Of a stretch of 64,000 bases of DNA, positions 1-9,347 are shown in pieces. Location of the stretch: assembly GCF_944801835.1 (NCBI RefSeq), contig NZ_CALYLN010000001.1:280001-344000 (forward strand), in the 5' to 3' direction. The notes beneath the pieces were generated by a model. That model saw only the letters and a program-made list of their open reading frames with translations. It was not told the origin of the DNA and made no database searches. The DNA comes from Bartonella sp. B1099 (lineage in GTDB: Bacteria; Pseudomonadota; Alphaproteobacteria; Rhizobiales; Rhizobiaceae). A program made the position numbers and the translations under genes. Each line of letters starts with the position of its first letter. The first letter of the stretch is position 1.

Positions 1-302
1 AAAATATATAAAACTCAATAACTAAACAGGATCAAATAAATAGGCTGACTTTAAAGAAAGTATAGTGCCTCATTGCAATGCATGAAAAGAGGAGCTACTG
101 CTAAAGTGTGTTAATCATTCTAGCGCTTGTTTGACGTTCCTTTAAAGGTTGCTTGAAAGGGATTTCTCGGCATAAGATCGATGGGTTATTACGGGATAAA
201 AAGGATTTACATGATCTGTAATCTATCAATCAAATTCTTGTAGAAACGTGCTAAGCTATGTTAGCTTTCCTCATTTAATATCGAAAAGTATGCTTAAAAT
301 CT
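1..302. other. Gene-free upstream region
   Basis: AT-rich sequence before the M23 peptidase gene. I see no reading frame with coding character and no convincing promoter or terminator. The ribosome binding site before the peptidase ATG at 303 is weak. Confidence 0.4.
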
Positions 303-2282
303 ATGTGGGATAACGAACAACAAAAGAACGATCCCGGACAGGACCCTGCTCTTGTCGTTAAACGCTTGCATCCTGAACGTCGACAGGTTTCAGCCCGTTG
401 GCTTACGGGAACTGTGCTCACGGGAATCACCTCCTGCATTCTTATGGGGATTGCACTTTTTACAGCTCTTGATGAACAACAACGATTGGTAACACCGCCA
501 CAATGGTTTACAAAAGACACTCTCTCACACGCACAAGACCCTGAAGCCAATGGCTATAAAGGGGATCGTATTGCGCCCACGCATGCACGGCAAAGCTTCG
601 ATAGTAAACGCCAATTTGAGCTATCAATTCTGCAAAAAAAAGGCGATGAAAAAGTTATTCAAACACAACATTTTGAATGGATTCGCATGGCGTTAGCCGA
701 AAAGCGCCCCCAGAAATATAGCTATCCAAAATTTGATTCTTTAAGCATTCTTGCCAGTGATTCGAAAAATCAAAGCAGCAATCTAAAAGATTCGGGACAG
801 ATTTACGGTGCAAAAATCGAAACAAAACTCACCTTACGTAGCTATGATTTTAAGGTCAATCAATTCGATTTTGAGGACACCGATACGCTAACAGAGGAAG
901 AGGCGCAACAAGAGATACAAAAAGCTGGATTTACTTTAGAAAAAAGTAGTGAACTCCTTTCGATTCTCACACTCATCGATCCTTTAAAATTAGAAGATGC
1001 CTCTTCTGATTCCCAAGGAACAGAATCTCCTGAAGTCCGAATCGTTCAAGAAAATGTAACCGTTTCTCCTCAAAATCAGCGGATCGATTTGGCAAAAAAT
1101 TATGTTGAAGATATTATTCCTATTCGTAAAAAACAAAAAATCGCTGATGCTTTCAAAAAAACCAGTTACACAAAGAATCAAATTGAACAAGTTGTTAGCA
1201 CTCTCGAAAAATTTAGCCTTTCCGATACGCTTAAAGAGGGAAGTTTATTGCGCATTGGTATCGTGACACAAGCTGGAGAAGAAGACCATCTCGTACGCGC
1301 AAGTATTTATCACGGGATGTATCATGTTCTCACCATTGCCCTCAATGATAAAGGTCAATTCATTGAAAGCGCAGAGCCTAAGATGTCTAAAGCACTCAAA
1401 ACGGCTTTTCAAAATGGTATTCCCCATTCTTATATCAATAGCGCACAATTACCAACGGCTTATGATGCACTCTATAGTGCTTTGCTGAGCCACAATATAT
1501 CACAATCGCTTTCTTATCGTCTTATTCGTCTGCTTGCCACCAATATTGATATGAAAAGCCGAATAACTCCCAATGACCAAATCGAAATATTTTATGCCGT
1601 CCCCCAAAGCGATAAAGAAACCCAAAACGGCAAAAAGAAAGCAAAAGAACCCTCTCAAAGCACTGATCCAGAAATTCGTTATATTAGTGCAACTTTTGGC
1701 AATACAACTTATAAATATTACCGTTATCAATTAAAAGACGGAAGCGTTGATTATTATGATTCTGAAGGAAAGAGTTCAAAGCCTTTCTTACTGCGCAAAC
1801 CCACACCCAATGGCATTTTCGGTTCCCCCTTTGGTCCACGCAAACATCCTATTTTAGGCTATGTGCGCATGCATACAGGGGTTGATTGGGTGGCACCAAA
1901 AGGCTCACCTATTATTGCTGTAGGAGATGGTATTGTTACAAAAGTAGGCGTCACAGGCGGCTATGGAAACCATACGGAAATTCAACATGCGAATGGATAT
2001 GTCAGCAGTTATTCACACCAAAGCCGTTATGCACCAGATATAAAACCAGGCGTGAAAGTACGACAAGGACAAATCATTGGCTATGTTGGAACAACAGGGA
2101 TGGCAACCGGCCCCCATTGTCATTTTGAAATCATTGTCAATGGCGTCAAAGTTGATCCCATGCGCATCCGTATACCTGATAGCAAAGCCTTAACCAATCA
2201 AGATCTGCAAACATTCCTACAAGAAAAAAACAATATCGATTCCTTAATCAACAGCCCGATAAGCCCCTCTGAAGAGACTTAA
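303..2282 (+). CDS. M23 family metallopeptidase (LytM/peptidoglycan endopeptidase type), membrane anchored
   Basis: Predicted cell-wall endopeptidase of the LytM/peptidase M23 family, 659 aa. The N-terminus is cytoplasmic and basic, followed by one membrane segment at about residues 33-55. A long periplasmic stretch leads to the M23 domain at about 505-620. The zinc-site motifs are present: His524 and Asp528 in HTGVDW, and the HxH pair His605/His607 in GPHCHFEI, so the enzyme should be active. Substrate (peptide cross-links of peptidoglycan) is inferred from the family. The gene stands alone with the next gene more than 500 bp away. The ATG at 303 is used because it precedes the membrane anchor; the Shine-Dalgarno is poor. 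Confidence 0.9.
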   Translation: MWDNEQQKNDPGQDPALVVKRLHPERRQVSARWLTGTVLTGITSCILMGIALFTALDEQQRLVTPPQWFTKDTLSHAQDPEANGYKGDRIAPTHARQSFDSKRQFELSILQKKGDEKVIQTQHFEWIRMALAEKRPQKYSYPKFDSLSILASDSKNQSSNLKDSGQIYGAKIETKLTLRSYDFKVNQFDFEDTDTLTEEEAQQEIQKAGFTLEKSSELLSILTLIDPLKLEDASSDSQGTESPEVRIVQENVTVSPQNQRIDLAKNYVEDIIPIRKKQKIADAFKKTSYTKNQIEQVVSTLEKFSLSDTLKEGSLLRIGIVTQAGEEDHLVRASIYHGMYHVLTIALNDKGQFIESAEPKMSKALKTAFQNGIPHSYINSAQLPTAYDALYSALLSHNISQSLSYRLIRLLATNIDMKSRITPNDQIEIFYAVPQSDKETQNGKKKAKEPSQSTDPEIRYISATFGNTTYKYYRYQLKDGSVDYYDSEGKSSKPFLLRKPTPNGIFGSPFGPRKHPILGYVRMHTGVDWVAPKGSPIIAVGDGIVTKVGVTGGYGNHTEIQHANGYVSSYSHQSRYAPDIKPGVKVRQGQIIGYVGTTGMATGPHCHFEIIVNGVKVDPMRIRIPDSKALTNQDLQTFLQEKNNIDSLINSPISPSEET

Positions 2283-2854
2283 AACATGAAAAGCACCGTG
2301 TAAGTGTCTTTCTCACAAAAGCTTATCAACATTTTCAAAGTCTTTCAAAAAATATCCTAGAGTTTAAACGACCTCAAAGGGATTTCCGCGCTTAAGAATA
2401 TTTTAAAGGAGACGGATACACAAAAAAATAGAGCAATGTTTAAAATAGGCATAGCCTCTATTGCCTTATCAAGACCTAAAGGTGAAATTATAAAAAAGAA
2501 AAAATCGTGACTCTTTTCTTATATGTTCTATCAAGAATCTGAAAATCGCGTTCTTCCCTATCTCTAAAAAAATCCATATAATAACTTTCTATAAAATAAT
2601 AAACAATATTTGCATTCAAATAAAAATACAAATCGTAAAATACTTGATTAAAAAAAGCATTATAAGGAGTTATTTTAGCAAATAAGATGACCATAAAGCT
2701 ATTTTTATTAAATTTACGTCTTTTTTTTCAGTCTAAATTTTAATTTTAACTTGGAAGTTAAATAAATATAAAGTATAATGTAAAATTCAAATTGAAAAAA
2801 ATAATTTTAGCTTTTGCAACATAAAGGTAAAAATACTTAAAAGGGGATAAACTT
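2283..2854. other. AT-rich intergenic region
   Basis: No supported gene. The only minus-strand frame here is a low-complexity run rich in Tyr and Phe with no ribosome site. A good Shine-Dalgarno (AAGGGGAT) at the right edge belongs to the gene starting at 2855. Confidence 0.4.
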
Positions 2855-4432
2855 ATGATATATTCAACTATAAATATAAGTATTGTGATAGGCTTAAGTA
2901 TTTTTCTTATCTCGGAAAAAGCAATAGCGACACCTTATCACACGCAAAATGGAATAACAGCATCAAAAACGCAATCGAAAAAGTTGCAAAATTATTCAGC
3001 AAAGAAGAAAAGCATCAATAGAGCTAAAAAACTAAGAAATCTTCGTATGTCAATTAAGACAAAACAGAAAGGAAATGCACAATGGAAAAAGAAATCTTTA
3101 ACCATAAAAAAATTGGATCAAGCAACAAGTAAAAAGCTCAAATCAAGAATTTCTCTTATAAACGAGAAAAAGTTGACAAACGAAAAAACAAACATTGAGA
3201 GAAGCAGAGGTCTTTCCAACATCCAACAGATTGATCACTTAATGCTTATCCTAAAACTTCTTTCAAGGTACGATGATCGTTCTTCTAAAATACAGCAACC
3301 TCAAGAAAATAATCCTTTACAAGAGATAGAGCAGCCTCAAAATCAGTCTCAGTCTTACCTTTCCAATGTTCAAAAGCCTGAGCAATCCAAACTTCTTTCA
3401 AGCAACGATGATCGTTCTTCTAAAACACAGCAACCTCAAAATCAATCTCGATCTCACAAGGGTTACACCGTCATTATCGCAGCTGACCCCCAGCCATGGC
3501 GTTTAACAACCGGAGATCCGAATTCAACAAAAAATAGAGATCCATGGATCAGAGAAAATAAAAAAGTTGCACAAGCACTAAAATCACATAAGGCAGATTT
3601 TATCATTGTGAATGGTGACTTAACAGAATATGGTCGAAAAGAAACATATGATAGCTATGCCAATATCTATAAAAACCTTGGTGTTCCTGTTTATGAGGGG
3701 CTAGGAAATCACGATTACGCAAATAATGCTCATGATTGTATAATTCCTTGGAAATTCAATTTTTTCGCTGATGCCTGTGCGATAAGTGCTGTTGAAAGAA
3801 TGATCGCAGAAATGAAAAAATATAAGAAGAGCCTATCAAACTTTTCTCAAGATCTCACAGAGAAGTGGCTTTTTAACGGCACTCACCTAGTAAAAGGAAG
3901 TTTGAGTTATTCATGGGATCATGGCGATATTCACTATGTACAACTTCACAATTATCCACTCTATGAAGTGCATTTAAACGACCGTACAACGTCAATAAAT
4001 ATTAAGAACTCTTTGAATTGGCTAAAAAAAGATTTAGAAGCTGCTGATAAAAGAGGGAAAGTTACAATTCTCAACTTTCACGATGCGCGTCCCTATTTTA
4101 AAGATAAAAATTCTCATTTTCTTCATCCTCAAAATGCTCAAAATCTCGCTATATTTAAATCCATCATTACCGCCCATAATGTCAAAGCAATCTTTGTTGG
4201 ACACGTACATAGTCGATTCTATTGCCGCGCACAGGATGATAAAGTCTTTGGAAACATTCCAGTCTATACAGCAGGAGCACTCTTTAGAGGCAGCTATTAC
4301 CTCATAAAAGTAGAGGGAAAAAATATCCATGTTGAAGCTTATAATGAAAGTAACGGAAAACCGATTTTATATGAAGATCTTGGTCTCATAGGAAATGATA
4401 CAAAATTCTCTGAAAGTTGTAGTCGTTTATAA
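2855..4432 (+). CDS. Secreted calcineurin-like metallophosphoesterase
   Basis: 525 aa protein with an N-terminal signal peptide (hydrophobic residues about 8-25, likely cleavage after an Ala-x-Ala near 26). A basic, Lys-rich low-complexity region to about residue 200 follows, then a calcineurin-like phosphoesterase domain. Metal-ligand motifs are visible in order: Asp211 (ADPQPW), Asp255 (GDLTEYG), Asn285/His286 (GNHDY), HDARPYF, and His450/His452 (GHVHSRF). The linker holds an internal duplication around DDRSSK-TQQPQ (about 3260-3310 and 3395-3440). The start has a strong Shine-Dalgarno. The substrate is unknown; the periplasm or outside is inferred from the signal peptide. Confidence 0.85.
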   Translation: MIYSTINISIVIGLSIFLISEKAIATPYHTQNGITASKTQSKKLQNYSAKKKSINRAKKLRNLRMSIKTKQKGNAQWKKKSLTIKKLDQATSKKLKSRISLINEKKLTNEKTNIERSRGLSNIQQIDHLMLILKLLSRYDDRSSKIQQPQENNPLQEIEQPQNQSQSYLSNVQKPEQSKLLSSNDDRSSKTQQPQNQSRSHKGYTVIIAADPQPWRLTTGDPNSTKNRDPWIRENKKVAQALKSHKADFIIVNGDLTEYGRKETYDSYANIYKNLGVPVYEGLGNHDYANNAHDCIIPWKFNFFADACAISAVERMIAEMKKYKKSLSNFSQDLTEKWLFNGTHLVKGSLSYSWDHGDIHYVQLHNYPLYEVHLNDRTTSINIKNSLNWLKKDLEAADKRGKVTILNFHDARPYFKDKNSHFLHPQNAQNLAIFKSIITAHNVKAIFVGHVHSRFYCRAQDDKVFGNIPVYTAGALFRGSYYLIKVEGKNIHVEAYNESNGKPILYEDLGLIGNDTKFSESCSRL

Positions 4433-4514
4433 AGGCATTTTTTCTTTTCAATCTCAACAAATAAAAAGGAAACTCAAACAGAGCTTTATGAGAACAGTAT
4501 ATCCTTTTCACCAC

Positions 4515-4860
4515 CTATATTGAGTTTTGGCAAAGGAATGACAATTTTTGTCTCTCCCTAAAGAAGATGTTTCAAAAGCAAATTTTTTACCAAATTGCAT
4601 ACGAAAGCTGTTCTACCACCACATGGACCAAGGCCAGTTTTTGCTTTGAAGTTTGATTTTTCATGCCCTCGATCATCTTCTACAATTTCTACAATGCGTA
4701 TCAATTATCTATTGGATTTAAATAAAAAAGAGAAATCAATACAGTTCACCCTTTAATCAGGAAAGATGTGCTTTAAGGAATTGGTGAGTAATCCACCCAA
4801 GATAATTCCAAGGGTTGTAGCATCTTTTGAAGACAAGCAACACTTTCATGAAGAGTGATG
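4515..4860 (-). pseudogene. Decayed partial copy of the 3' end of the adjacent histidine kinase gene
   Basis: The stretch is clearly alignable to about 4965-5285, the 3' part of the neighbouring kinase gene. Shared words include GAGTTTTGGCAAAGGAATGA and CCAAGGGTTGT. Many substitutions and small deletions break all frames. It encodes only what was the ATPase end of the kinase and is not a gene. It lies directly downstream of the intact gene, so an old tandem duplication followed by decay is the simplest reading. Confidence 0.8.
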
Positions 4861-4934
4861 ATTTTGCAAAACCATCTTTTATTTTCTTGTTTTAAAAACG
4901 AGCAAACAGAGAAAATTTACGCCTTTTAAAAATA

Positions 4935-6392
4935 TCAGTCAGAGATTTTTTTTGCACTCTTCGTACTGAGTTTTGGCAAAGGAATGACAATCTTTGTTCC
5001 TCCTAAAGAAGACGTTTCAAAAAGTGGTTTTTCACCAAATTGCATACAAAGCTGTTCCACCACCACACGTCCCAGTCCTGTCTTTTGTTTTAAAGTTTGA
5101 TTTTTCATCCCCACGCCATCATCTTCGACAACGAGCATCAATTGTCCATTGGCTTGAGGACCAAAGGAAATATAAATATGCCCCTCCCGTTGATCAGGAA
5201 AAGCATGTTTTAAGGAATTGGTCAGCAATTCACCAAGGATAATTCCAAGGGTTGTGGCATCTCTTGAAGACAAACGACAATCTTTAAAGTCCGTGTGAAT
5301 GGTAATGTTTTCACGCAATTCAAAAGGGACCGCCAATTCGACATCATGCACAACAGAACTGAGAAAATCCGCCAAGAGAGTCGTTTCCATATCATCACTC
5401 AAGCGCAAACGACGATGGGCTGTGGAAATTGTCTGAATACGATCCCGTGCGGCTCCTAAAACAGAACGGACTTCTTCATTTTTACTCCGACTTAATTGAA
5501 GCCCCAGCAAAGAAGATACCGTCCCAAGAGAATTACCAATACGATGACTTGCATCCTGCAACAATATTTCAACCCGTTGGCGTTCTTTTTCGGCGTGATT
5601 GCGCGCTTTTTCTAATTCTTGGGTTCTTTCTTTCACACGGGCTTCAAGCGCGGCATTTTCGCTATGAAGCAGCAATTGATACAATTTTAAAGAACGTACA
5701 TCACGATGAAAACGATTAATCACAAAATAGGCAGAAATAAAAGTACTCACAACCGAAACAATCGCTGCCAATGTTAAAGCAGCCCGCATCAATGCGATTC
5801 CCTCACGTTGTTTTTGTCGCACCACATCATCGCCATTAATAAAACTTGTCATCAATTGCGCTAAACGAGCCACGGGAATCCTCGAGACATCCAACGACAC
5901 AGAAGGTTGAGAAGATTGATCAGGAAGTGTATCAAGCGCCTGCATATGGGCATTCATAAATGCTTTTCGTGCTTCAACTTCTTTTTTAAAAGCCTTAAAC
6001 CATTCATCCCATTGCGGATGCGCATAAACAATAAGTTCGATATAATCGAGAATATCTCCCAATTCCCGCTCTGCATTTTCAAAGCGGATCTTATCTTCTG
6101 GCTTTCGGGTTTTTGCATAGCTGCGATCAGCAACAGCCATATCAATCAGGCTGATCAGCACCAAATCAGCCTGTTCGCGCAATTCTGAACTCGTATTTAA
6201 CTGGGCAACTTCTCGATCAACGGCATTGGAAAGCAACATAATAAAAACCGATGCTAAAAGAGCCATCACAAGGGAAACAACAATCGCTGCCCATCGCCAG
6301 CGTGATATCGTTGCATCAGAAGAAGGCATTTGAGGCAGCAAATTTGTTTTTGTTGTCATAGAATTTCCATTGGCGAACTTGAAAGTCGTCAT
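4935..6392 (-). CDS. Membrane sensor histidine kinase, HisKA_2 type, CHASE3-like sensor
   Basis: 485 aa kinase. Two membrane segments (about 33-56 and 204-226) flank a roughly 145-residue periplasmic helical region resembling CHASE3. A coiled coil (about 236-278) precedes the dimerisation/phospho-acceptor region with His283 in DASHRIGN, typical of HisKA_2. The HATPase has an N box (GELLTNSLKHAF) and a G box (DDGVGM). Such kinases commonly feed the PhyR/NepR/EcfG general stress response, and the gene sits just downstream of ecfG on the same strand, so a role as PhyR kinase is a reasonable inference. An ATG 11 codons further in is an alternative start. A decayed 3' copy lies downstream. Confidence 0.85.
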   Translation of the reverse strand: MTTFKFANGNSMTTKTNLLPQMPSSDATISRWRWAAIVVSLVMALLASVFIMLLSNAVDREVAQLNTSSELREQADLVLISLIDMAVADRSYAKTRKPEDKIRFENAERELGDILDYIELIVYAHPQWDEWFKAFKKEVEARKAFMNAHMQALDTLPDQSSQPSVSLDVSRIPVARLAQLMTSFINGDDVVRQKQREGIALMRAALTLAAIVSVVSTFISAYFVINRFHRDVRSLKLYQLLLHSENAALEARVKERTQELEKARNHAEKERQRVEILLQDASHRIGNSLGTVSSLLGLQLSRSKNEEVRSVLGAARDRIQTISTAHRRLRLSDDMETTLLADFLSSVVHDVELAVPFELRENITIHTDFKDCRLSSRDATTLGIILGELLTNSLKHAFPDQREGHIYISFGPQANGQLMLVVEDDGVGMKNQTLKQKTGLGRVVVEQLCMQFGEKPLFETSSLGGTKIVIPLPKLSTKSAKKISD

Positions 6393-6542
6393 TTTTCAGT
6401 ACAAAGGAAGGCAACCTTATGGAACAAACACCAAAAACCCATGAGAGTATTTCATACGGGCTTTTTTTGTGTTCCGAAGAGATACACGTCAAACATTCTG
6501 AATTTCCTCAGATACTGACTTTACTGTAATAGCTATAACGGG

Positions 6543-6590
6543 AATAAAAAAAACAAGGCTATCCATCATAATTATTATGCTTTTTTAGCC
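6543..6590 (-). terminator. Probable intrinsic terminator of nepR-ecfG
   Basis: On the minus strand an outer GGCTA/TAGCC stem encloses a CATAA/TTATG stem and is followed by a run of eight T. It overlaps the ecfG stop codon and would separate the sigma-factor operon from the kinase gene. Confidence 0.55.
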
Positions 6591-7139
6591 GTTAAATGAA
6601 CACAATGTACTTCCAGCAGAATAAGAATCAGGTCCATAATCGGATTCACCATCGACATGAAGAATCTCCTGTAATCGATGACGCGCCCTGCTCACACGGC
6701 TTTTAATGGTTCCAACAGCACAGCCACAAATAGCCGCTGCATCTTCATAAGAAAACCCCGATGCCCCAATGAGAATAATGGCTTCTCTTTGATCGGCTGA
6801 AAGCAGATTTAAGGCTTTTTTAAAATCTTGCAAATCAAGTGTTCCATATTGAGAAGGATGAACCGCAACATTTTGGGTAAATACGCCGTCGGTATCTTGA
6901 ACTTCTCTTCCCTTTTTGCGCATTTGACTATAAAATTCATTGCGCAGAATTGTAAAAAGCCACGCTTTGAGATTGGTTCCCATCTCAAAGGAATTTTGTT
7001 TAGCCCATGCTTTCATCACCGTATCTTGGACCAAATCTTCGGCTTTATCATGCTTTCCACTTAAAGAAACAGCAAAAGCACGCAGAGCCGGCAACACCAA
7101 AAGGAGTTCTTGTTTAAAGTTTCTCGCACATTTTGACAT
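6585..7139 (-). CDS. ecfG: General stress response ECF sigma factor EcfG
   Basis: ECF sigma factor of the alphaproteobacterial general stress response (ECF15/EcfG class), 184 aa from the chosen ATG. Sigma2 holds AFAVSLSGKHDKAEDLVQDT and the typical FEMGTNLKAWLFTILRN block. Sigma4 holds DQREAIILIGASGFSYEDAA and VGTIKSRVSRARHRL. It directs RNA polymerase to GGAAC/CGTT promoters and is held by NepR until phosphorylated PhyR titrates NepR. It follows nepR closely: the chosen ATG is 7 nt after the nepR stop. An ATG 8 codons upstream overlaps nepR and is the alternative, but lacks a ribosome site. A very good family match. Confidence 0.95.
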   Translation of the reverse strand: MSKCARNFKQELLLVLPALRAFAVSLSGKHDKAEDLVQDTVMKAWAKQNSFEMGTNLKAWLFTILRNEFYSQMRKKGREVQDTDGVFTQNVAVHPSQYGTLDLQDFKKALNLLSADQREAIILIGASGFSYEDAAAICGCAVGTIKSRVSRARHRLQEILHVDGESDYGPDSYSAGSTLCSFNG

Positions 7140-7146
7140 AAAGGAT

Positions 7147-7350
7147 TCAAACCTTTTCCACATTGTTTAAAGCAAATTGCTCTGCACGCTCCAACTTCTC
7201 TAAAAGCTCGAGCAAACGCCGTGGTAGTGCTTCTTCTTGAATTTCCATGTAAAATTGGCGTAATTTCCGTGCTATCTCACTGTTAACCCCGAGAAGATCA
7301 TCTCCAACTTTAAAGGGTGTAGTGAGATTTTTTTCATCACGGTCGTTCAT
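7147..7350 (-). CDS. nepR: Anti-sigma factor NepR
   Basis: 67 aa NepR, the anti-sigma factor that binds EcfG and is released when phosphorylated PhyR mimics the sigma factor. The conserved core IARKLRQFYMEIQEEALPRR-LLELLEKLE (helix 1, short linker, helix 2) is intact at about residues 26-55. A good Shine-Dalgarno (AGGGGGAT) lies before the ATG. It is the first gene of the nepR-ecfG operon and is divergent from phyR, the standard alphaproteobacterial arrangement. Confidence 0.95.
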   Translation of the reverse strand: MNDRDEKNLTTPFKVGDDLLGVNSEIARKLRQFYMEIQEEALPRRLLELLEKLERAEQFALNNVEKV

Positions 7351-7431
7351 TTTTCATCCCCCTAATCCATATAATATCAATAGCACCGCGAAGAATTTTT
7401 CGCCTTATGGTTGTAAATATAGCTGTGGGTA

Positions 7432-7458
7432 AAAAGTTCCATACAAATCGGAACTTTT
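7432..7458. promoter_or_regulatory. Perfect inverted repeat carrying GGAAC on both strands, between nepR and phyR
   Basis: AAAAGTTCC, 9-nt spacer, GGAACTTTT: a perfect 9-bp inverted repeat centred in the divergent nepR/phyR promoter region. Each arm carries GGAAC, the -35 motif of EcfG promoters, pointing outward toward each gene. The expected CGTT is not present at the right distance on either side (AATT and TATT are found), so autoregulation by EcfG is possible but not proven by sequence. Confidence 0.5.
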
Positions 7459-7516
7459 TTATCTGTTGAGAATTTCAACCAACAAAATGCTTGAAAGGTC
7501 AAAGGAGTTATAAATT

Positions 7517-8311
7517 ATGTCATTATCCACGCGCATTGCCCCGCATCTTCCCTATCTTCGGCGTTTTGCCCGTTCTGTCACCGGGAGCCAATCCTCTGGC
7601 GATGCCTATGTATCCGCAATGTTGGAAGCGCTCATAGCCGACATTTCTATTTTTCCCAAAGCATCCAGTGATCGGATTGGGACCTATTGGCTTTTTTGCC
7701 ATCTTTTTGACCAAACCACTCCGAATATCCCTGAACCCCTGCCACAATTTGGAATTGAACAAAAAACCAGTGCCAAATTATCCTATTTGACACCCCGTGC
7801 CCGCCAAGCATTTTTGCTCATTGCCGTTGAAGGATTTAATGAACAAGAAGCCAGCGAAATCATGGATCTAGATACGAAAGAGTTTCGCAAGCTTCTCAAC
7901 CAAGCCTCGATTGATATTTCTCAACAAATTGCCACACACGTGATGATTATTGAAGATGAACCTCTTATTGCACTCGATATTGAGCAAATGGTAGAAAGTC
8001 TAGGTCATCATGTTGTGGGCATAGCGCGCACGCGTGATGAAGCTGTGATCATGTATCATAAGAAAAAGCCACGGTTGATTTTAGCGGATATTCAGTTAGC
8101 CGATAACAGTTCAGGCATTGATGCGGTCAATGAGATTTTGAAAAATGATCGTATACCGGTGATTTTCATCACGGCTTTTCCGGAAAGGTTATTGACCGGC
8201 GAGCGTCCAGAACCGACTTTTTTAGTAACCAAACCTTTTAACCCAGATATGGTGAAAGCGCTTATTTCGCAGGCTTTATTTTTTCAAGAGAATGCTTCTA
8301 AAGCGGCTTAG
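7517..8311 (+). CDS. phyR: Response regulator PhyR (sigma-like anti-anti-sigma)
   Basis: 264 aa PhyR. The N-terminal half is a sigma2/sigma4 mimic without DNA-binding function (LPYLRRFARSVTGSQSSGD; LTPRARQAFLLIAVEGFNEQEASEIM). The C-terminal half is a receiver domain with acidic residues in IIEDEP, phospho-acceptor Asp191 (ILADIQLAD), Thr/Ser in FITAF and Lys in TKPF. Once phosphorylated it sequesters NepR and frees EcfG. AAGGAG precedes the ATG. Divergent from nepR-ecfG and followed 22 nt later by an HWE kinase, likely co-transcribed. Confidence 0.95.
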   Translation: MSLSTRIAPHLPYLRRFARSVTGSQSSGDAYVSAMLEALIADISIFPKASSDRIGTYWLFCHLFDQTTPNIPEPLPQFGIEQKTSAKLSYLTPRARQAFLLIAVEGFNEQEASEIMDLDTKEFRKLLNQASIDISQQIATHVMIIEDEPLIALDIEQMVESLGHHVVGIARTRDEAVIMYHKKKPRLILADIQLADNSSGIDAVNEILKNDRIPVIFITAFPERLLTGERPEPTFLVTKPFNPDMVKALISQALFFQENASKAA

Positions 8312-8333
8312 AGCAAAGTAAACCTTTTCCATT

Positions 8334-9347
8334 ATGATCGTTACGCCTCTTTCCAAGCGTCCTATAGACAGATCTCATATAAGCGCGCTCATGCAAGCGA
8401 TTCGTGGTGCTGATATTTGTGTTCTCTATCAGGCAACAAATCTGGTTTATTTATGGGCTGAAAACTTACCACAACACCTGCACGATAAATGGCGGGTTGG
8501 ATGTCGTGACAGCGACTTTTTTTCGCTTGACCTTGCAGACAATATGGAAACCATTAAATTGCAGGTTTTAGCCAGTGGCAAAATGCAAACCGTTGAAGCA
8601 CGTTTTGAAGATACGAGCAAACAAGAGATTTGGTATAAATTTTCTATTGATTGCCACCGCAATGACAACGGAGACATCATTGGTATTATTACCACCGGTG
8701 TTAATATTTCCGGTTTACGCCGCCGTGAACAAGTGCTTAAAATTCTTCTACGCGAAGTCAGCCACCGTTCTAAAAATCTTCTAGCGATCATTCAAAGTAT
8801 TGCCAGCCAAACGGCCCGCTATACTGAAACGCTTCAGGTTTTCTTACGCAAATTTCAAGGTCGTCTTCATTCTCTTTCTCATTCTCAAGATCTTATCACC
8901 GATTCCGATTGGCGTGGCGCCCAATTTCGTGAATTGGTCCAAACGCAAGCGTTTGGCTATTTAATGAAAGAAACAGAACGTTTTTCACTTGAGGGTGTTG
9001 ATCCTTACCTTTTTCCCAATGCCGCTTTGCATATTGGTTTGGCTTTTCATGAATTGATTGTCAATTCTCTTTCTTTTGGAGCCCTTTCCCAAGAAAAAGG
9101 ACACGTCTATGTACGCTGTGAAATCAAGACACAACTGAATGGCAAAACGCATCTACGCATCACTTGGAATGAACACTTTGAATCCGGAACCCTTCCGGCA
9201 AATGATAAAAAAGCTTGTTTTGGCAGTACTGTTCTCGAAAAAATTGTTCCCATTTCTGTCAATGGTTCAGCTTCCTTCAAATGGACAAAAGAAGGGATTG
9301 TTTATTGCCTTTCTGTTCCTGATACGTATTTTGATATTTTTTCTTAA
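8334..9347 (+). CDS. Soluble HWE-family sensor histidine kinase, probable PhyR kinase
   Basis: 337 aa cytoplasmic kinase without membrane segments. An N-terminal PAS-like region (about 25-125) is followed by the HWE kinase core: phospho-acceptor His144 in LREVSHRSKNLL, the N-box region HELIVNSLSFGALS, and the WxE motif (RITWNEHFE) that defines the family. The DxG glycine box is hard to see, so the ATPase part is divergent. It is the gene after phyR, and in relatives the PhyR kinases are of this HWE/HisKA_2 group, so a role in sensing stress for PhyR is inferred. Confidence 0.85.
   Translation: MIVTPLSKRPIDRSHISALMQAIRGADICVLYQATNLVYLWAENLPQHLHDKWRVGCRDSDFFSLDLADNMETIKLQVLASGKMQTVEARFEDTSKQEIWYKFSIDCHRNDNGDIIGIITTGVNISGLRRREQVLKILLREVSHRSKNLLAIIQSIASQTARYTETLQVFLRKFQGRLHSLSHSQDLITDSDWRGAQFRELVQTQAFGYLMKETERFSLEGVDPYLFPNAALHIGLAFHELIVNSLSFGALSQEKGHVYVRCEIKTQLNGKTHLRITWNEHFESGTLPANDKKACFGSTVLEKIVPISVNGSASFKWTKEGIVYCLSVPDTYFDIFS

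Noticed and set aside
2488-2694. 68-codon minus-strand frame rich in Phe and Tyr
   Set aside because: AT-driven composition with no start context.
6421-6475. GGAAC and GTTCC words before the membrane kinase gene as an EcfG promoter
   Set aside because: No CGTT at 16-17 nt in the right orientation.
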